A stretch of DNA of 64,000 nt, from positions 930,001 through 994,000 of the forward strand of contig NZ_JAEKJR010000001.1 of assembly GCF_017303155.1 (NCBI RefSeq), in the 5' to 3' direction. A program made the translations under genes and the position numbers. How positions within the stretch are numbered: position 1 is the stretch's first letter; each line of letters begins with the position of its first letter. Below are positions 30,596 through 39,857 of the stretch, piece after piece. This stretch comes from Microbulbifer salipaludis (GTDB taxonomy: Bacteria > Pseudomonadota > Gammaproteobacteria > Pseudomonadales > Cellvibrionaceae). Under the pieces are notes generated by a model. That model had not been told where the DNA came from. It searched no databases and saw nothing but the letters and a program-made list of their open reading frames with translations.

Positions 30596-30845
30596 GCAGG
30601 TGTAACCAAATTTACCCGGAACCTGCGGCGAGCAGCAGGATTGCCGTTTGTTAGGAAAATGTTGCTGCCTTCGGGAAAGAATTGGACCCGCAGGCTTTGC
30701 GCCCGGCAGGGTATTACGGGAAAATACGGCCCCCGTTTTGCCAGCCCTTAATAACCCTCGGCAAACCGGGTTCGCGGCAAACTGGCCGTCAGAGCCGGGC
30801 CCGCAGCGCATCTGATGAACCGAAGATCCAAACCGAGAGATCCCT
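30596..30845 (+). other. Leader region of tkt
   Basis: Together with the operator pair this makes a 321-bp gap between divergent genes. It must contain the tkt promoter, but no hexamer pair is convincing. It is not coding by codon pattern. Confidence 0.4.
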
Positions 30846-32846
30846 ATGTCTTCTACTCCGTCTCGCACAGAAAAGGCCAACGCCATCCGCGCCCTGTCCA
30901 TGGACGCGGTCCAGAAAGCCAAAAGTGGCCACCCCGGCGCCCCTATGGGCATGGCAGATATCGCCGAAGTGCTGTGGAACGACTATCTGAAGCACAACCC
31001 GGCCAACCCCGAGTGGGCGGACCGCGACCGCTTTGTGCTGTCCAATGGCCACGGTTCCATGCTGCTGTATTCCCTGCTGCACCTGTCCGGCTATGACCTG
31101 TCCATCCACGAGCTGCAGAATTTCCGCCAGTTGCATTCCAAGACCCCGGGCCACCCCGAGTACGGTTATGCACCGGGCGTAGAGACCACCACCGGCCCGC
31201 TGGGCCAGGGCATTACCAATGCCGTGGGCATGGCGCTGGCGGAAAAGGTCATGGCGGCCCAGTTCAACCGCGTCGGTTACGAACTGGTTGACCACCACAC
31301 CTACTGCTTCCTCGGCGACGGCTGCCTGATGGAAGGTATCTCCCACGAAGCCTGCTCCCTCGCCGGCACCTTGGGCCTGGGCAAGCTGATTGCGTTCTAC
31401 GACGACAACGGCATCTCCATCGACGGCGAAGTAGAAGGCTGGTTCACCGACGACACGCCCAAGCGCTTTGAGTCCTATGGCTGGCACGTGATCCCGAACG
31501 TGGACGGTCACGACCCGGCTGCGATCAAGGCCGCCATCGAAGAAGCCCGCGCAGAAACCAGCAAGCCCACCATCATCTGCTGCAAAACCGTGATCGGCTT
31601 CGGCTCCCCCAACAAGCAGGGCCGCGAAGAGTGCCACGGTGCCCCGCTGGGCGACGAAGAGATCGCGCTGGTGCGCGAAACCCTCGGCTGGAAGCACGAG
31701 CCGTTTGTCATTCCCGAAGACCTCTACCACGCCTGGGACGGCCGCGCCAAAGGCGGCGAGCAGGAAGACGAGTGGAACGACATCTTCGAAGACTATAAAG
31801 AAGCGCACCCGGAACTGGCGGAAGAGTTCGTACGCCGCATGAAGGGCGAGTTGCCCGCAGATTTCCTGGCCAAGGCCGACGAGTACATCAAGCAGTGCCA
31901 GGCCGACGCCGAGAAGATCGCCTCGCGCAAGGCCAGCCAAAACAGCCTCAACGCCTATGGCCCGCTGCTGCCGGAATTCCTCGGTGGCTCCGCCGACCTG
32001 GCCGGCTCCAACCTCACCATCTGGTCCGGCTCCAAGGGCGTGAGCGCCAGCGACGCCAGCGGCAACTACCTCTACTACGGCGTACGCGAATTCGGCATGA
32101 GCGCCATCATGAACGGCATCGCCCTGCACGGCGGCTTCGTCCCTTACGGCGCCACCTTCCTGATGTTCATGGAATACGCCCGTAACGCCGTGCGTATGGC
32201 CGCGCTGATGAAGCAGAAAGTCATCTTCGTCTACACCCACGACTCCATCGGCCTCGGCGAAGACGGCCCCACCCACCAGCCGGTCGAACAGCTCACCGCC
32301 CTGCGCGCCACACCAAACCTGCAGACCTGGCGCCCCTGTGACGCCACCGAATCCGCCGTGAGCTGGAAAATGGCCGTGGCCCGCAAAGATGGCCCCAGCG
32401 CCCTCATCTTCAGTCGCCAGGGCCTCGCCCCGCAGCCGCGCACCGACGAGCAGCTGGCAGCCATCAAAAAAGGCGGCTACATCCTGCGCGACTGCGACGG
32501 TGAACCGGAAGCGATCATTATCGCCACCGGCTCCGAAGTCGAACTCGCCACTGCCGCCGCCGAACAGCTGTCCGGCCGCAAAGTACGCGTCGTCTCCATG
32601 CCCTGTGCCGAAGCCTTCTCCGCCCAGTCCGCCGACTACCGCGAATCCGTACTGCCGTCTTCCGTACGTGCCCGCGTAGCCGTAGAAGCTGGCCACAAGG
32701 ACTACTGGTACAAGTTCGTCGGCTTCGACGGCGCCATCGTCGGCATGGACACCTTCGGTGAATCCGCACCGGCTGGTGACCTGATGAAGCACTTCGGCAT
32801 CACTGCCGAGAAAGTTGCGGAAGCGGTTGAAGGACTGCTGAAGTAA
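30846..32846 (+). CDS. tkt: Transketolase
   Basis: Thiamine-diphosphate enzyme of the non-oxidative pentose phosphate pathway, moving two-carbon units between sugar phosphates. The 666-residue length is standard. Visible: [14 protein letters not shown], the TPP/Mg motif [13 protein letters not shown] with [24 protein letters not shown], and the C-terminal domain [14 protein letters not shown]. Gene order tkt-epd on the plus strand, divergent from the SAM-cycle operon, is typical of Pseudomonas-like gammaproteobacteria. Confidence 0.98.
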   Translation: MSSTPSRTEKANAIRALSMDAVQKAKSGHPGAPMGMADIAEVLWNDYLKHNPANPEWADRDRFVLSNGHGSMLLYSLLHLSGYDLSIHELQNFRQLHSKTPGHPEYGYAPGVETTTGPLGQGITNAVGMALAEKVMAAQFNRVGYELVDHHTYCFLGDGCLMEGISHEACSLAGTLGLGKLIAFYDDNGISIDGEVEGWFTDDTPKRFESYGWHVIPNVDGHDPAAIKAAIEEARAETSKPTIICCKTVIGFGSPNKQGREECHGAPLGDEEIALVRETLGWKHEPFVIPEDLYHAWDGRAKGGEQEDEWNDIFEDYKEAHPELAEEFVRRMKGELPADFLAKADEYIKQCQADAEKIASRKASQNSLNAYGPLLPEFLGGSADLAGSNLTIWSGSKGVSASDASGNYLYYGVREFGMSAIMNGIALHGGFVPYGATFLMFMEYARNAVRMAALMKQKVIFVYTHDSIGLGEDGPTHQPVEQLTALRATPNLQTWRPCDATESAVSWKMAVARKDGPSALIFSRQGLAPQPRTDEQLAAIKKGGYILRDCDGEPEAIIIATGSEVELATAAAEQLSGRKVRVVSMPCAEAFSAQSADYRESVLPSSVRARVAVEAGHKDYWYKFVGFDGAIVGMDTFGESAPAGDLMKHFGITAEKVAEAVEGLLK

Positions 32847-32900
32847 GAAACTCTGGCGGCTGACATCCTAACGGAATGCAGCGGCCAGAATTCCAGGGCG

Positions 32901-33002
32901 GGTGCCGGGTACGGGTTTTCAGGAGCGTCGCAAACAGGATGTTTGCGCCGCAGCGCCCAGGGATGGGTTCACAGCGGTCCTGAAAATCCGTACCCGGTAC
33001 CC
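32901..33002. repeat. Family-A palindromic element, copy 3
   Basis: About 102 bp with inverted ends GGTGCCGGGTACGGGTTTTC... (32901-32924) and ...CCGTACCCGGTACC (32978-33001). Internal segments GCAAACAGGATGTTTGC and CCAGGGATGGGTTCACAGCG match copy 1 (inverted) and copy 2. It occupies the tkt-epd gap. Confidence 0.87.
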
Positions 33003-33062
33003 GGCCGCCACCGCACTGGAAAAGAATCGAACCGAGGGCGGTGGTAAAAGCCCGAGGTACGT

Positions 33063-34085
33063 ATGCCCAATAATCCAATAAGACTCGCAATCAACGGTTA
33101 CGGCCGAATCGGGCGCTCAGTGTTAAGAGCCCTGTACGAATCTAACCTGCGCGATCAACTGCAGATCGTCGCCATCAATGAGCTGGCCGACTGCGCCACC
33201 ATCGCCCACCTGACCAAATACGATTCCGTCCACGGCCGCTTTCACGGCACCGTCGCCGTGCACGACCAAATGCTGCACATCAACGACGACAAAATCGCCG
33301 TTACCCATCATGAACAACTCGAAGATCTCGATTGGACCGATCCCCAAGTCGACATCGTGCTCGAATGCACCGGTAGTTTCACCGAGCGTGAACGCGCCGC
33401 GTTGCACTTAACGGCGGGTGCTGAAAAGGTAATTTTCTCGCAACCCGCCCAGAGTGACGTCGATGCCACCATCGTCTACGGCGTGAATGACACCGCGTTG
33501 ACTGGCAACGAAAAAATCATCTCCGCCGCCTCCTGTACCACCAACTGCAGCGTGCCCGTCATTGCCGCACTGGAAAAAGCCTTCGGTATCGAATCCGGCG
33601 TGATCACCACCATCCACTCCGCGATGAACGACCAGCCGGTGAATGATGCCTACCATCACACCGACCTGCGTAAAACCCGCTCCGCAATGAACTCCATCAT
33701 CCCGGTCGACACCGGCCTCGCCCGTGGTATCGAGCGGATACTCCCGGACATGGCCGGAAAATTTGAAGCGCAAGCCATGCGTGTGCCCACCGTGAATGTT
33801 TCCGCGATCGACCTCTCGGTACAACTGAAAAAAAATGTCACCCAGGCCGAAGTGAACAGCGTCCTCAAAACCGCCGCCGCCAATCAGTTTGCCGGCGTGC
33901 TCGGCTATACCGAAGAACCCTTAGCCTCCTGCGATTACAACCACGACCCCCGCTCCGGCATCGTCGATGCCAGCCAGACCCGTGTTGCCGGAGGCAAGCT
34001 GGTGAAAGTGCTTATCTGGTTTGATAACGAATGGGGCTTTGCCAATCGCATGCTAGACGTCACGCGCGCGTTGCAATCACAGTAG
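33063..34085 (+). CDS. epd: Erythrose-4-phosphate dehydrogenase
   Basis: NAD-dependent oxidation of erythrose-4-phosphate to 4-phosphoerythronate, feeding pyridoxal phosphate synthesis. The 340-residue protein has the GAPDH fold: Rossmann [18 protein letters not shown], catalytic Cys158 in [12 protein letters not shown], and [15 protein letters not shown]. The block [20 protein letters not shown] and [20 protein letters not shown] match Epd rather than GapA, as does its place after tkt. A side activity as GAPDH is possible. The next gene starts one base after the stop. Confidence 0.93.
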   Translation: MPNNPIRLAINGYGRIGRSVLRALYESNLRDQLQIVAINELADCATIAHLTKYDSVHGRFHGTVAVHDQMLHINDDKIAVTHHEQLEDLDWTDPQVDIVLECTGSFTERERAALHLTAGAEKVIFSQPAQSDVDATIVYGVNDTALTGNEKIISAASCTTNCSVPVIAALEKAFGIESGVITTIHSAMNDQPVNDAYHHTDLRKTRSAMNSIIPVDTGLARGIERILPDMAGKFEAQAMRVPTVNVSAIDLSVQLKKNVTQAEVNSVLKTAAANQFAGVLGYTEEPLASCDYNHDPRSGIVDASQTRVAGGKLVKVLIWFDNEWGFANRMLDVTRALQSQ

Positions 34086-34086
34086 C

Positions 34087-34584
34087 GTGCAAGTTTTACT
34101 ACTGACCCACGAGCGCGAGCTGGAGCGCCCCAGTAACACGGGACAGCTTGCGCTGACCAGCGCCACTAGCGCCGTTGTTCACAGAATCGTATGGCAGCGC
34201 ACTGACCCAGATCCAGACTTGTTGTCCATCGTAAGCAGGGCTGACGTCGGCCTGGTGTATCCGGTTAGCGAGGTGCCCACGGAAAAATCTGTAGCACACC
34301 CCCTCTCCATTGAAGCCTGCAATATCTTTATTGTGTTGGATGCCACCTGGCAGGAGGCGCGCAAGATGTACAACCGCAGTGCCTACCTGCATGGCGTCGC
34401 CCGGGTTTCCATGGACAGTGCCCGGGCTTCCCGTTACGCGCTGCGCAGAAACCAGAAGCAGGGTGGCTTGTGTACGGCGGAATGTGTGGTGGAAATTCTG
34501 CGGCGGAAAGGTCAGCGCATTCTGGCCGCCGATCTTGAATCACGGTTTTTACAGTTCAATACACAGAACGGGCGTCCAATCTAA
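34087..34584 (+). CDS. DTW-domain protein, short TapT/YfiP-like form
   Basis: A 165-residue protein with the DTW motif as D85-A-T87-W88 in IVLDATWQEARKMYNRS, the signature of tRNA aminocarboxypropyltransferases that make acp3U at position 47 (TapT), and YALRRNQKQGGLCTAECVVEIL. It lacks the N-terminal Cys-rich zinc segment usual in YfiP, starting directly at the fold. The GTG start is one base after the epd stop, so translation is probably coupled. tRNA modification is inferred from the family; some short DTW proteins remain uncharacterised. Confidence 0.83.
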   Translation: MQVLLLTHERELERPSNTGQLALTSATSAVVHRIVWQRTDPDPDLLSIVSRADVGLVYPVSEVPTEKSVAHPLSIEACNIFIVLDATWQEARKMYNRSAYLHGVARVSMDSARASRYALRRNQKQGGLCTAECVVEILRRKGQRILAADLESRFLQFNTQNGRPI

Positions 34585-34781
34585 ATCCCTCTTTGCGCGA
34601 TAGCACAAGCCTGACTCATTCACGGGTAGTGGTCTTCACGCTTTTCTCCTTGCGCTTCCCCCTCGATCTATTTAGTCCCACGTTAACTGCAGGTTGATAG
34701 TGGGAAAACCCTTGCTGATACCAGTTGATAGATTGGAGAGACGCGTGATAGCGCGCGTGAAAATAATGAGGGAAAAAAACA

Positions 34782-36938
34782 ATGCAAAATAACAATAGCT
34801 ATAAAAAGTTGCTTCTCACCGTCGGCCTGACGGCCGCACTGCCGGCTTTCGGCCAGCAGTGCCAGTCGCCGACGCCGGTGTGGGAAGACAATTTCGACGG
34901 TACCACTTTGGACACCTCAAAGTGGGAGCCCATGATTGGCGATGGTTGTAGTTACGGTATCTGTGGCTGGGGCAATAGCGAGCTCCAGTACTACAAGGCC
35001 GAGAATGCCACCGTGGCCAACGGCATGCTCACCATTACTGCACGCAAGGAGCGGGTACAGAGCAAGGCTTACACGTCGGCACGCCTGCGCACCGCCAATA
35101 TGCCGAATGGTGGCGAGTGGACCAATGGGCGCTTCGAAGCCCGGGTCAAGGTACCGGACGGCACCGGCATGTGGTCGGCGTTCTGGATGCTGCCCACCGA
35201 TCCCGCCGAAGCCTGGCCGATCAGCGGTGAGATCGACATCCTGGAGTCTGTCGGGCAATCGGACGAGTATGTATTCGGCACACTGCATTACGGCGAGCTG
35301 TATCCCAACAACTCCTTTACCGGTAATCGACTGTTAATCCAGCCCGAGCCCTGGTCGGCGGGCTTCCATGTGTATGCACTGGAGTGGGAGCCCAACGAGA
35401 TGCGCTGGTATGTGGATGACCAGCTTTACGCCACCCTGACCCCCAATGACCTGACTGATGCCTCCTACTGGACGTTTGAAGATCACCGCTACCACTTTCT
35501 GTTGAACCTGGCAGTAGGCGGTAATCTCGGCGGGGTGGTGGATGACTCCATGCTCCCGCAGACCATGCAGGTCGACTATGTGCGGGTCTACGATCACGGT
35601 CAGCCCAGTATCACGGGTGATCGCATCGTGGATAACGGTGAAACCACCAGCTACTCGGTCGCCGGCGCCATTGGCGGCAACGCCAGCTACAGCTGGAGCA
35701 TTCCGGCCGATGCAACACTACTGTCGGGTGGCAACAGCGATACCGTCACCGTGCAGTGGGGCAGCGCTGGCGGCGACGTGAATGTCAGTGTCAGCGACAG
35801 CTGTGGCAGTCGCAATCTCAGTCTGCCGGTCCATGTGGGGCCCAAGCTGGTGCAGGAAACCGTGCTGGATGACTTCGAGTCCAACCGCACCCTGGCCTAC
35901 AACACCTTTGATGGCACCCTTGTGCAGGACGCAGTCAATCCGCAAGCGGATACCACCAATGGCTCATCCACTGTGGCCATGTACACGCGCTCTGCCGCTG
36001 CGCAGTACGACGTGATCATCGCCGGCACCAGCGCTGTTCCAGACGCGGATCCGTTCCTGTCAGGTGACAAGGCGTTCTATATGGATGTATTCACCACCGC
36101 CGCACCGGGCACGCAGATCCTGGTGCAGATGGAGGACAGCTCCAGTGCCACTGCCAGCAATTATCCCACCGGGCGCCACTCCAAGTACGCGGCACATGTG
36201 GGTGAGGGCAGCGATTGGCAGCGGCTTAAATTCGAGCTGGATGACCGGATCGACGGCGGCACCCCATCGACCGCGGTGGACAGCCTGGTAATTCTGTTCG
36301 ACCCCAACACACTCAATGGTGACACCTACTACTGGGACAACTTCAACATCTATGGCGTCGACAACGTTGGCAACCAAGCGCCGATGGCCAGTGCGACCCA
36401 TGGCTGTAGTGGACTGGAGTGCAGCTTTGATGCCAGCGCCAGCGCCGACAGCGATGGCACCATTGCCGGCTATCAATGGGATTTCGGTGATGGCGAGAGC
36501 GGCTCCGGAGTAACCGTCACTCATACCTACGCTGTCGCGGGCACCTATACCGCGACACTCACCGTTACCGACGATCAGGGAGCCAGTGACCAGGCCAGCT
36601 TTGAAGTGATCGCAAGTGATGCTGGGGAAGCGACCACTATGTACGTCTCCAGTGTAGTGACCGGTACCGCGTCTGCCGGCCGTGGACAGAAGTATGCTAC
36701 CGCCACCGTAACCGTGCTCGATGATCTCGGGCGTGGTGTGCCCGGGGTTTCCGTGACCGGTAACTTCAATGGCAGCATCAGCGAGAGTGGTGCCAGTGGA
36801 ACTACGGACAGCAATGGTATAGCCGTGGTGACCAGTGCAGCGAGCGCCGGCGGCAATGTGTCGGTGAGCTTCTGCGTGACAGACCTGAGCGGTGGACTGA
36901 GCCACGACACCGCCGCTAGCATAGGCCTGTGCCAGTAA
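34782..36938 (+). CDS. Secreted GH16 beta-glucanase with accessory domains
   Basis: A 718-residue exported enzyme likely to cut beta-1,3-glucans such as laminarin. After a signal peptide (1-24) comes a GH16 domain (about 30-272) with catalytic E150-I-D152-I-L-E155 and the start VWEDNFDG...LDTSKWEP typical of laminarinases. Then: a beta-sandwich segment (275-352), a jelly-roll/CBM-like segment (360-527), a PKD domain (531-611, YQWDFGDGESG) and a C-terminal Big1-like Ig domain (about 619-718). GAGGGA precedes the ATG. Laminarinase fits better than agarase or carrageenase because of the core motif, but activity is inferred. Confidence 0.9.
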   Translation: MQNNNSYKKLLLTVGLTAALPAFGQQCQSPTPVWEDNFDGTTLDTSKWEPMIGDGCSYGICGWGNSELQYYKAENATVANGMLTITARKERVQSKAYTSARLRTANMPNGGEWTNGRFEARVKVPDGTGMWSAFWMLPTDPAEAWPISGEIDILESVGQSDEYVFGTLHYGELYPNNSFTGNRLLIQPEPWSAGFHVYALEWEPNEMRWYVDDQLYATLTPNDLTDASYWTFEDHRYHFLLNLAVGGNLGGVVDDSMLPQTMQVDYVRVYDHGQPSITGDRIVDNGETTSYSVAGAIGGNASYSWSIPADATLLSGGNSDTVTVQWGSAGGDVNVSVSDSCGSRNLSLPVHVGPKLVQETVLDDFESNRTLAYNTFDGTLVQDAVNPQADTTNGSSTVAMYTRSAAAQYDVIIAGTSAVPDADPFLSGDKAFYMDVFTTAAPGTQILVQMEDSSSATASNYPTGRHSKYAAHVGEGSDWQRLKFELDDRIDGGTPSTAVDSLVILFDPNTLNGDTYYWDNFNIYGVDNVGNQAPMASATHGCSGLECSFDASASADSDGTIAGYQWDFGDGESGSGVTVTHTYAVAGTYTATLTVTDDQGASDQASFEVIASDAGEATTMYVSSVVTGTASAGRGQKYATATVTVLDDLGRGVPGVSVTGNFNGSISESGASGTTDSNGIAVVTSAASAGGNVSVSFCVTDLSGGLSHDTAASIGLCQ

Positions 36939-37208
36939 TCGGCAATGAGCGCGCGATCATATTCACGGCAGGCCCGTGACACCTGCTCCGAATTTATCGT
37001 CTGCGCTGTAATGGAGTGAGAGAGGCCTGCACCGGAAACGGTGCAGACCTCGCAGGTTTTGCCAAAGGATCCACGTACCCATGCACGGCACAAGTCAAAT
37101 AAGCTAATTGCCCGCCAATCGTGCCGCAGTTGGTACAAATGTATGGTTTTCGGCCGGCTTTTCACATAATCTCGACGGCTATTCCATCGCCGGGTTACAG
37201 GCTCTGTC
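36939..37208 (+). other. Intergenic region upstream of the TIR gene
   Basis: 270 bp with no coding pattern. CATAAT near 37168 could be a -10 element, but no matching -35 was found. It should contain the promoter of the 37209-41756 gene cluster. Confidence 0.35.
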
Positions 37209-39269
37209 ATGAGCAACAACAATAACTCCCAGCGTTACCGGGCCTTCATTAGTTACAGTCATACCAACGAGCAGGCGGCCAAATGGCTACAGCGTGCGTT
37301 GGAATCCTATCGCCTGCCCAAACACTTGGTAGGGCGGCAAACCGCCGCTGGGGTGCTGAAACCCCGGATCGGAAAGGTTTTTCGCGACCGAACCGATCTT
37401 TCATTGGCCCCCGATCTTTCCGAGGAATTGCAGGGCCGACTTGCCGCGAGCGACTACCTCATTGTTATTTGTTCACCGGCGGCCGCCAAATCACGCTGGG
37501 TAAATGAAGAGATACAGCAGTTTATCCGGATGCGCGCGCCCGACAGGGTGCTTGCACTGATCGCCGATGGTGAACCATTTGCCTCGTTCGCGGGACGCCC
37601 CGAAAAGGAATGTCTGCCCCCAGCCCTGCGCTTCCAGCTGAATCCAGATGGCTCGCTGTCCGACCACGCCGCGGAGCCCCTTGCCTCCGATATGCGCGCA
37701 AAGGGCGACGGCCCCCGCATGGCGCTGCTAAAAATTCTCGCATCCATTCTGGATCTTGGCCTGGATGAGTTGGTGCGCCGCGACCATCAGCGCCGTATGC
37801 GAGTGCAGCAGCTGATCTCTGCCACCGCGCTGGTTGCGGTGACCATTTTCGCCGGCCTGAGTTACCTGGCCATTTCTGCGCGCAATGTGGCGGAAGAGCG
37901 CCGGCTGGCAGCGGAAGACCTGGTCAACTTCATGCTGACCGACTTGCGTCAGCGGCTGGAGCCCATCGGGCGGCTGGATGCGCTGGATCTTGTTGGAGAG
38001 AAAGTGCTCGACTTTTACTCTCAGCAAAAAACGACGGTGTTGAATGCCGATGCACTGGGTAGGCAGGCCTCCGCCATGCATCTACTGGGCGAAATTCGTG
38101 ACTTGGCCGGCGATACGGATGCAGCGATTGCGCTCTTTTCACACGCCGCGCAGACCACCGAGGAGCTGCTGGCGCGGGAACCAGACAATGCACAGCGCGT
38201 CTTTGATCATGCGCAGAGCACTTTCTGGGTCGGCTATCCGGATTATCAGCGTGGGGAATACCAGCGCGCACAATACTGGTTCGATCAGTATCTGCGCCTC
38301 TCGCGCCGATTGGTTGAACTGGAGCCGAAAAAGAGCCGCTCGCAAACCGAGCTGTTTTACGCGCTGAATACCCAGGCGGTACTCAAGTATGCGGATCAAC
38401 AGTATGCGGAAAGCCTGGCATTGTTTGAGGAGGCTGGGGGCATTCTGCAAGCACTGCCGCCCAATGCAGAGAACCGGGAAGCGCTGATCAACAACACGGC
38501 CTGGATAGCTTCGGTAAATTTCATGCGTGGAGACTTTGATGCGGCGATCGCAGCGCGGCTGCACCAGCTTAACCTGATTGAACAATGGCGAGAGGAAGAG
38601 CCGGACCGGGCCAACCTCACCGACTATACGATGACCGCCGAGCATGAATTAACCCGCCTCTTCCAGATTACTGGGAATCATACACGCCTTCAGGCAATCA
38701 TTCATTCTGGTAAGGAAACCGCAGAAAAACTGATTCGCCAGGACCCCCAGAATCTGGATTACCGGTTGCGGGCTTATCAGTTTTACCTCACTGCAGCATT
38801 GAGCGGGTATGGTAAAAGCGCGGGGCCCGAATCCTTACTGATCGATGTTCGCAAGCTCGCCGCCGAGCGGCCAGAAAACCTGGATGCACAGATTTTACGC
38901 TGGACCGCTGAGCTGGGGCTGCATCTCAAAATGAGCGCGCCGAAAGGCTCGCTGGAGCTGCTTTCTGCTGCACAGGCTTTTGGACGTTGGGCGTCAGAAA
39001 AAAGTGCACCCGGTCAGCAAAAAAAAATCCAACATCTGGCCATGCTCGCAGACTTGATTTTAGCGCTTGACCCCGCGCTGGCGGAGCCAGAGCGCCAACA
39101 GCATGTGCGCAACAGCAAAAATGTTCTCGGCGCCAGCGCAAATCAATTGAAGTATGCGGTGCATTGCAATGAATCTCATCTGGACCCGCTGCTCAGTACC
39201 AGCTTGACTGATACGGATCCACTGATGTCGGTAGTCAGGCGCTGTTTTGGCCTGCAAAACACGCGGTAA
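37209..39269 (+). CDS. TIR-domain membrane protein with C-terminal TPR-like region
   Basis: A 686-residue protein. The N-terminal TIR domain (about 9-125) has YRAFISYSHTN, KVFRDRTDLSLAPDLSEEL, YLIVICSPAAAKSRWVNEEI; the W97-x-x-E100-E101 pattern matches where TIR NADases place the catalytic Glu. A transmembrane helix follows at about 202-222, then a helical region (230-680) with TPR-like repeats (for example GEYQRAQYWFDQYLRLSRRL). The TIR part would face the cytoplasm, the TPR part the periplasm. It begins a same-strand cluster of three genes; NAD cleavage, signalling or scaffold roles are all possible. Confidence 0.85.
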   Translation: MSNNNNSQRYRAFISYSHTNEQAAKWLQRALESYRLPKHLVGRQTAAGVLKPRIGKVFRDRTDLSLAPDLSEELQGRLAASDYLIVICSPAAAKSRWVNEEIQQFIRMRAPDRVLALIADGEPFASFAGRPEKECLPPALRFQLNPDGSLSDHAAEPLASDMRAKGDGPRMALLKILASILDLGLDELVRRDHQRRMRVQQLISATALVAVTIFAGLSYLAISARNVAEERRLAAEDLVNFMLTDLRQRLEPIGRLDALDLVGEKVLDFYSQQKTTVLNADALGRQASAMHLLGEIRDLAGDTDAAIALFSHAAQTTEELLAREPDNAQRVFDHAQSTFWVGYPDYQRGEYQRAQYWFDQYLRLSRRLVELEPKKSRSQTELFYALNTQAVLKYADQQYAESLALFEEAGGILQALPPNAENREALINNTAWIASVNFMRGDFDAAIAARLHQLNLIEQWREEEPDRANLTDYTMTAEHELTRLFQITGNHTRLQAIIHSGKETAEKLIRQDPQNLDYRLRAYQFYLTAALSGYGKSAGPESLLIDVRKLAAERPENLDAQILRWTAELGLHLKMSAPKGSLELLSAAQAFGRWASEKSAPGQQKKIQHLAMLADLILALDPALAEPERQQHVRNSKNVLGASANQLKYAVHCNESHLDPLLSTSLTDTDPLMSVVRRCFGLQNTR

Positions 39270-39313
39270 TTTTCCTATCGCGTTAACTAGTAAGATGTAT
39301 CAAGGAGAGATTC

Positions 39314-39766
39314 ATGAGTATCGATAACAAGTTTCGTATAAACATCTGCAGCGCACCTGATGGGAACGATGGGTGTGATGTGGTCTTTGTGGAAGACCCC
39401 CACGAGAAGCATCATTCCGCTTCGATCAATGGAGACGGCACCATCTCAATTACTAAGCCCAAAGGTGCGGCGGTAAAAATCGCGTTTCGCCTGCAGTCTG
39501 GTGTCTATGATGGTTATAAATTCAATCAGCAGACCTCGTTTTCTGCATCCAAAGTCGAGACCGGGGAAGTCGGAAACTTTGCCTGTGAACTCGGCGACTC
39601 TGATGATCCTGAACTTTCTGTGGCAAAGGTGAAGGACAGTTCACGTACCCTGGTGGTGATCGACAAGAATGATGATGGCAGTGACTGGCAGTACACACTC
39701 ACGATTTACAAGGACAATGCGGCGGTAATTCTGGATCCAATGATCAAAAACAATACCATGGCCTGA
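39314..39766 (+). CDS. 150-residue acidic protein of unknown function
   Basis: A soluble, acidic protein without signal peptide or membrane segment. The pattern of short strands and D/N/G turns (SINGDGTISITKPKGAAVKIAF, SRTLVVIDKNDDGSDWQYT) suggests a single beta-sandwich, possibly Ca-binding through the DKNDDGSDW loop, but this is inference. GGAGA precedes the ATG. It lies 44 bp after the TIR gene and 91 bp before the RyR gene, all on one strand. I do not recognise the family. Confidence 0.78.
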   Translation: MSIDNKFRINICSAPDGNDGCDVVFVEDPHEKHHSASINGDGTISITKPKGAAVKIAFRLQSGVYDGYKFNQQTSFSASKVETGEVGNFACELGDSDDPELSVAKVKDSSRTLVVIDKNDDGSDWQYTLTIYKDNAAVILDPMIKNNTMA

Positions 39767-39783
39767 TCGCCCGCGTTTGGGCC

Positions 39784-39814
39784 GCGTGACATAGGTTGCG
39801 AGCCGGTGTCACGC
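39784..39814 (+). other. Hairpin in the gap before the RyR gene
   Basis: GCGTGACA (39784-39791) pairs perfectly with TGTCACGC (39807-39814) around a 15-base loop, with partial extension of the stem. No T-run follows. It could adjust the downstream message level. Confidence 0.4.
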
Positions 39815-39857
39815 TGCCCGGGCCCCGATCGAATGACACTGTCAGGGTGGATTAGCT

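Noticed and set aside
30541..30600. Palindromes as the tkt terminator or promoter only
   Set aside because: They lie near the regulator start, repeat with a fixed 24-bp phase and are AT-rich, which fits operator sites better.
30789..32792. 667-codon minus-strand frame opposite tkt
   Set aside because: Shadow of transketolase with Gly/Val/Ala bias only.
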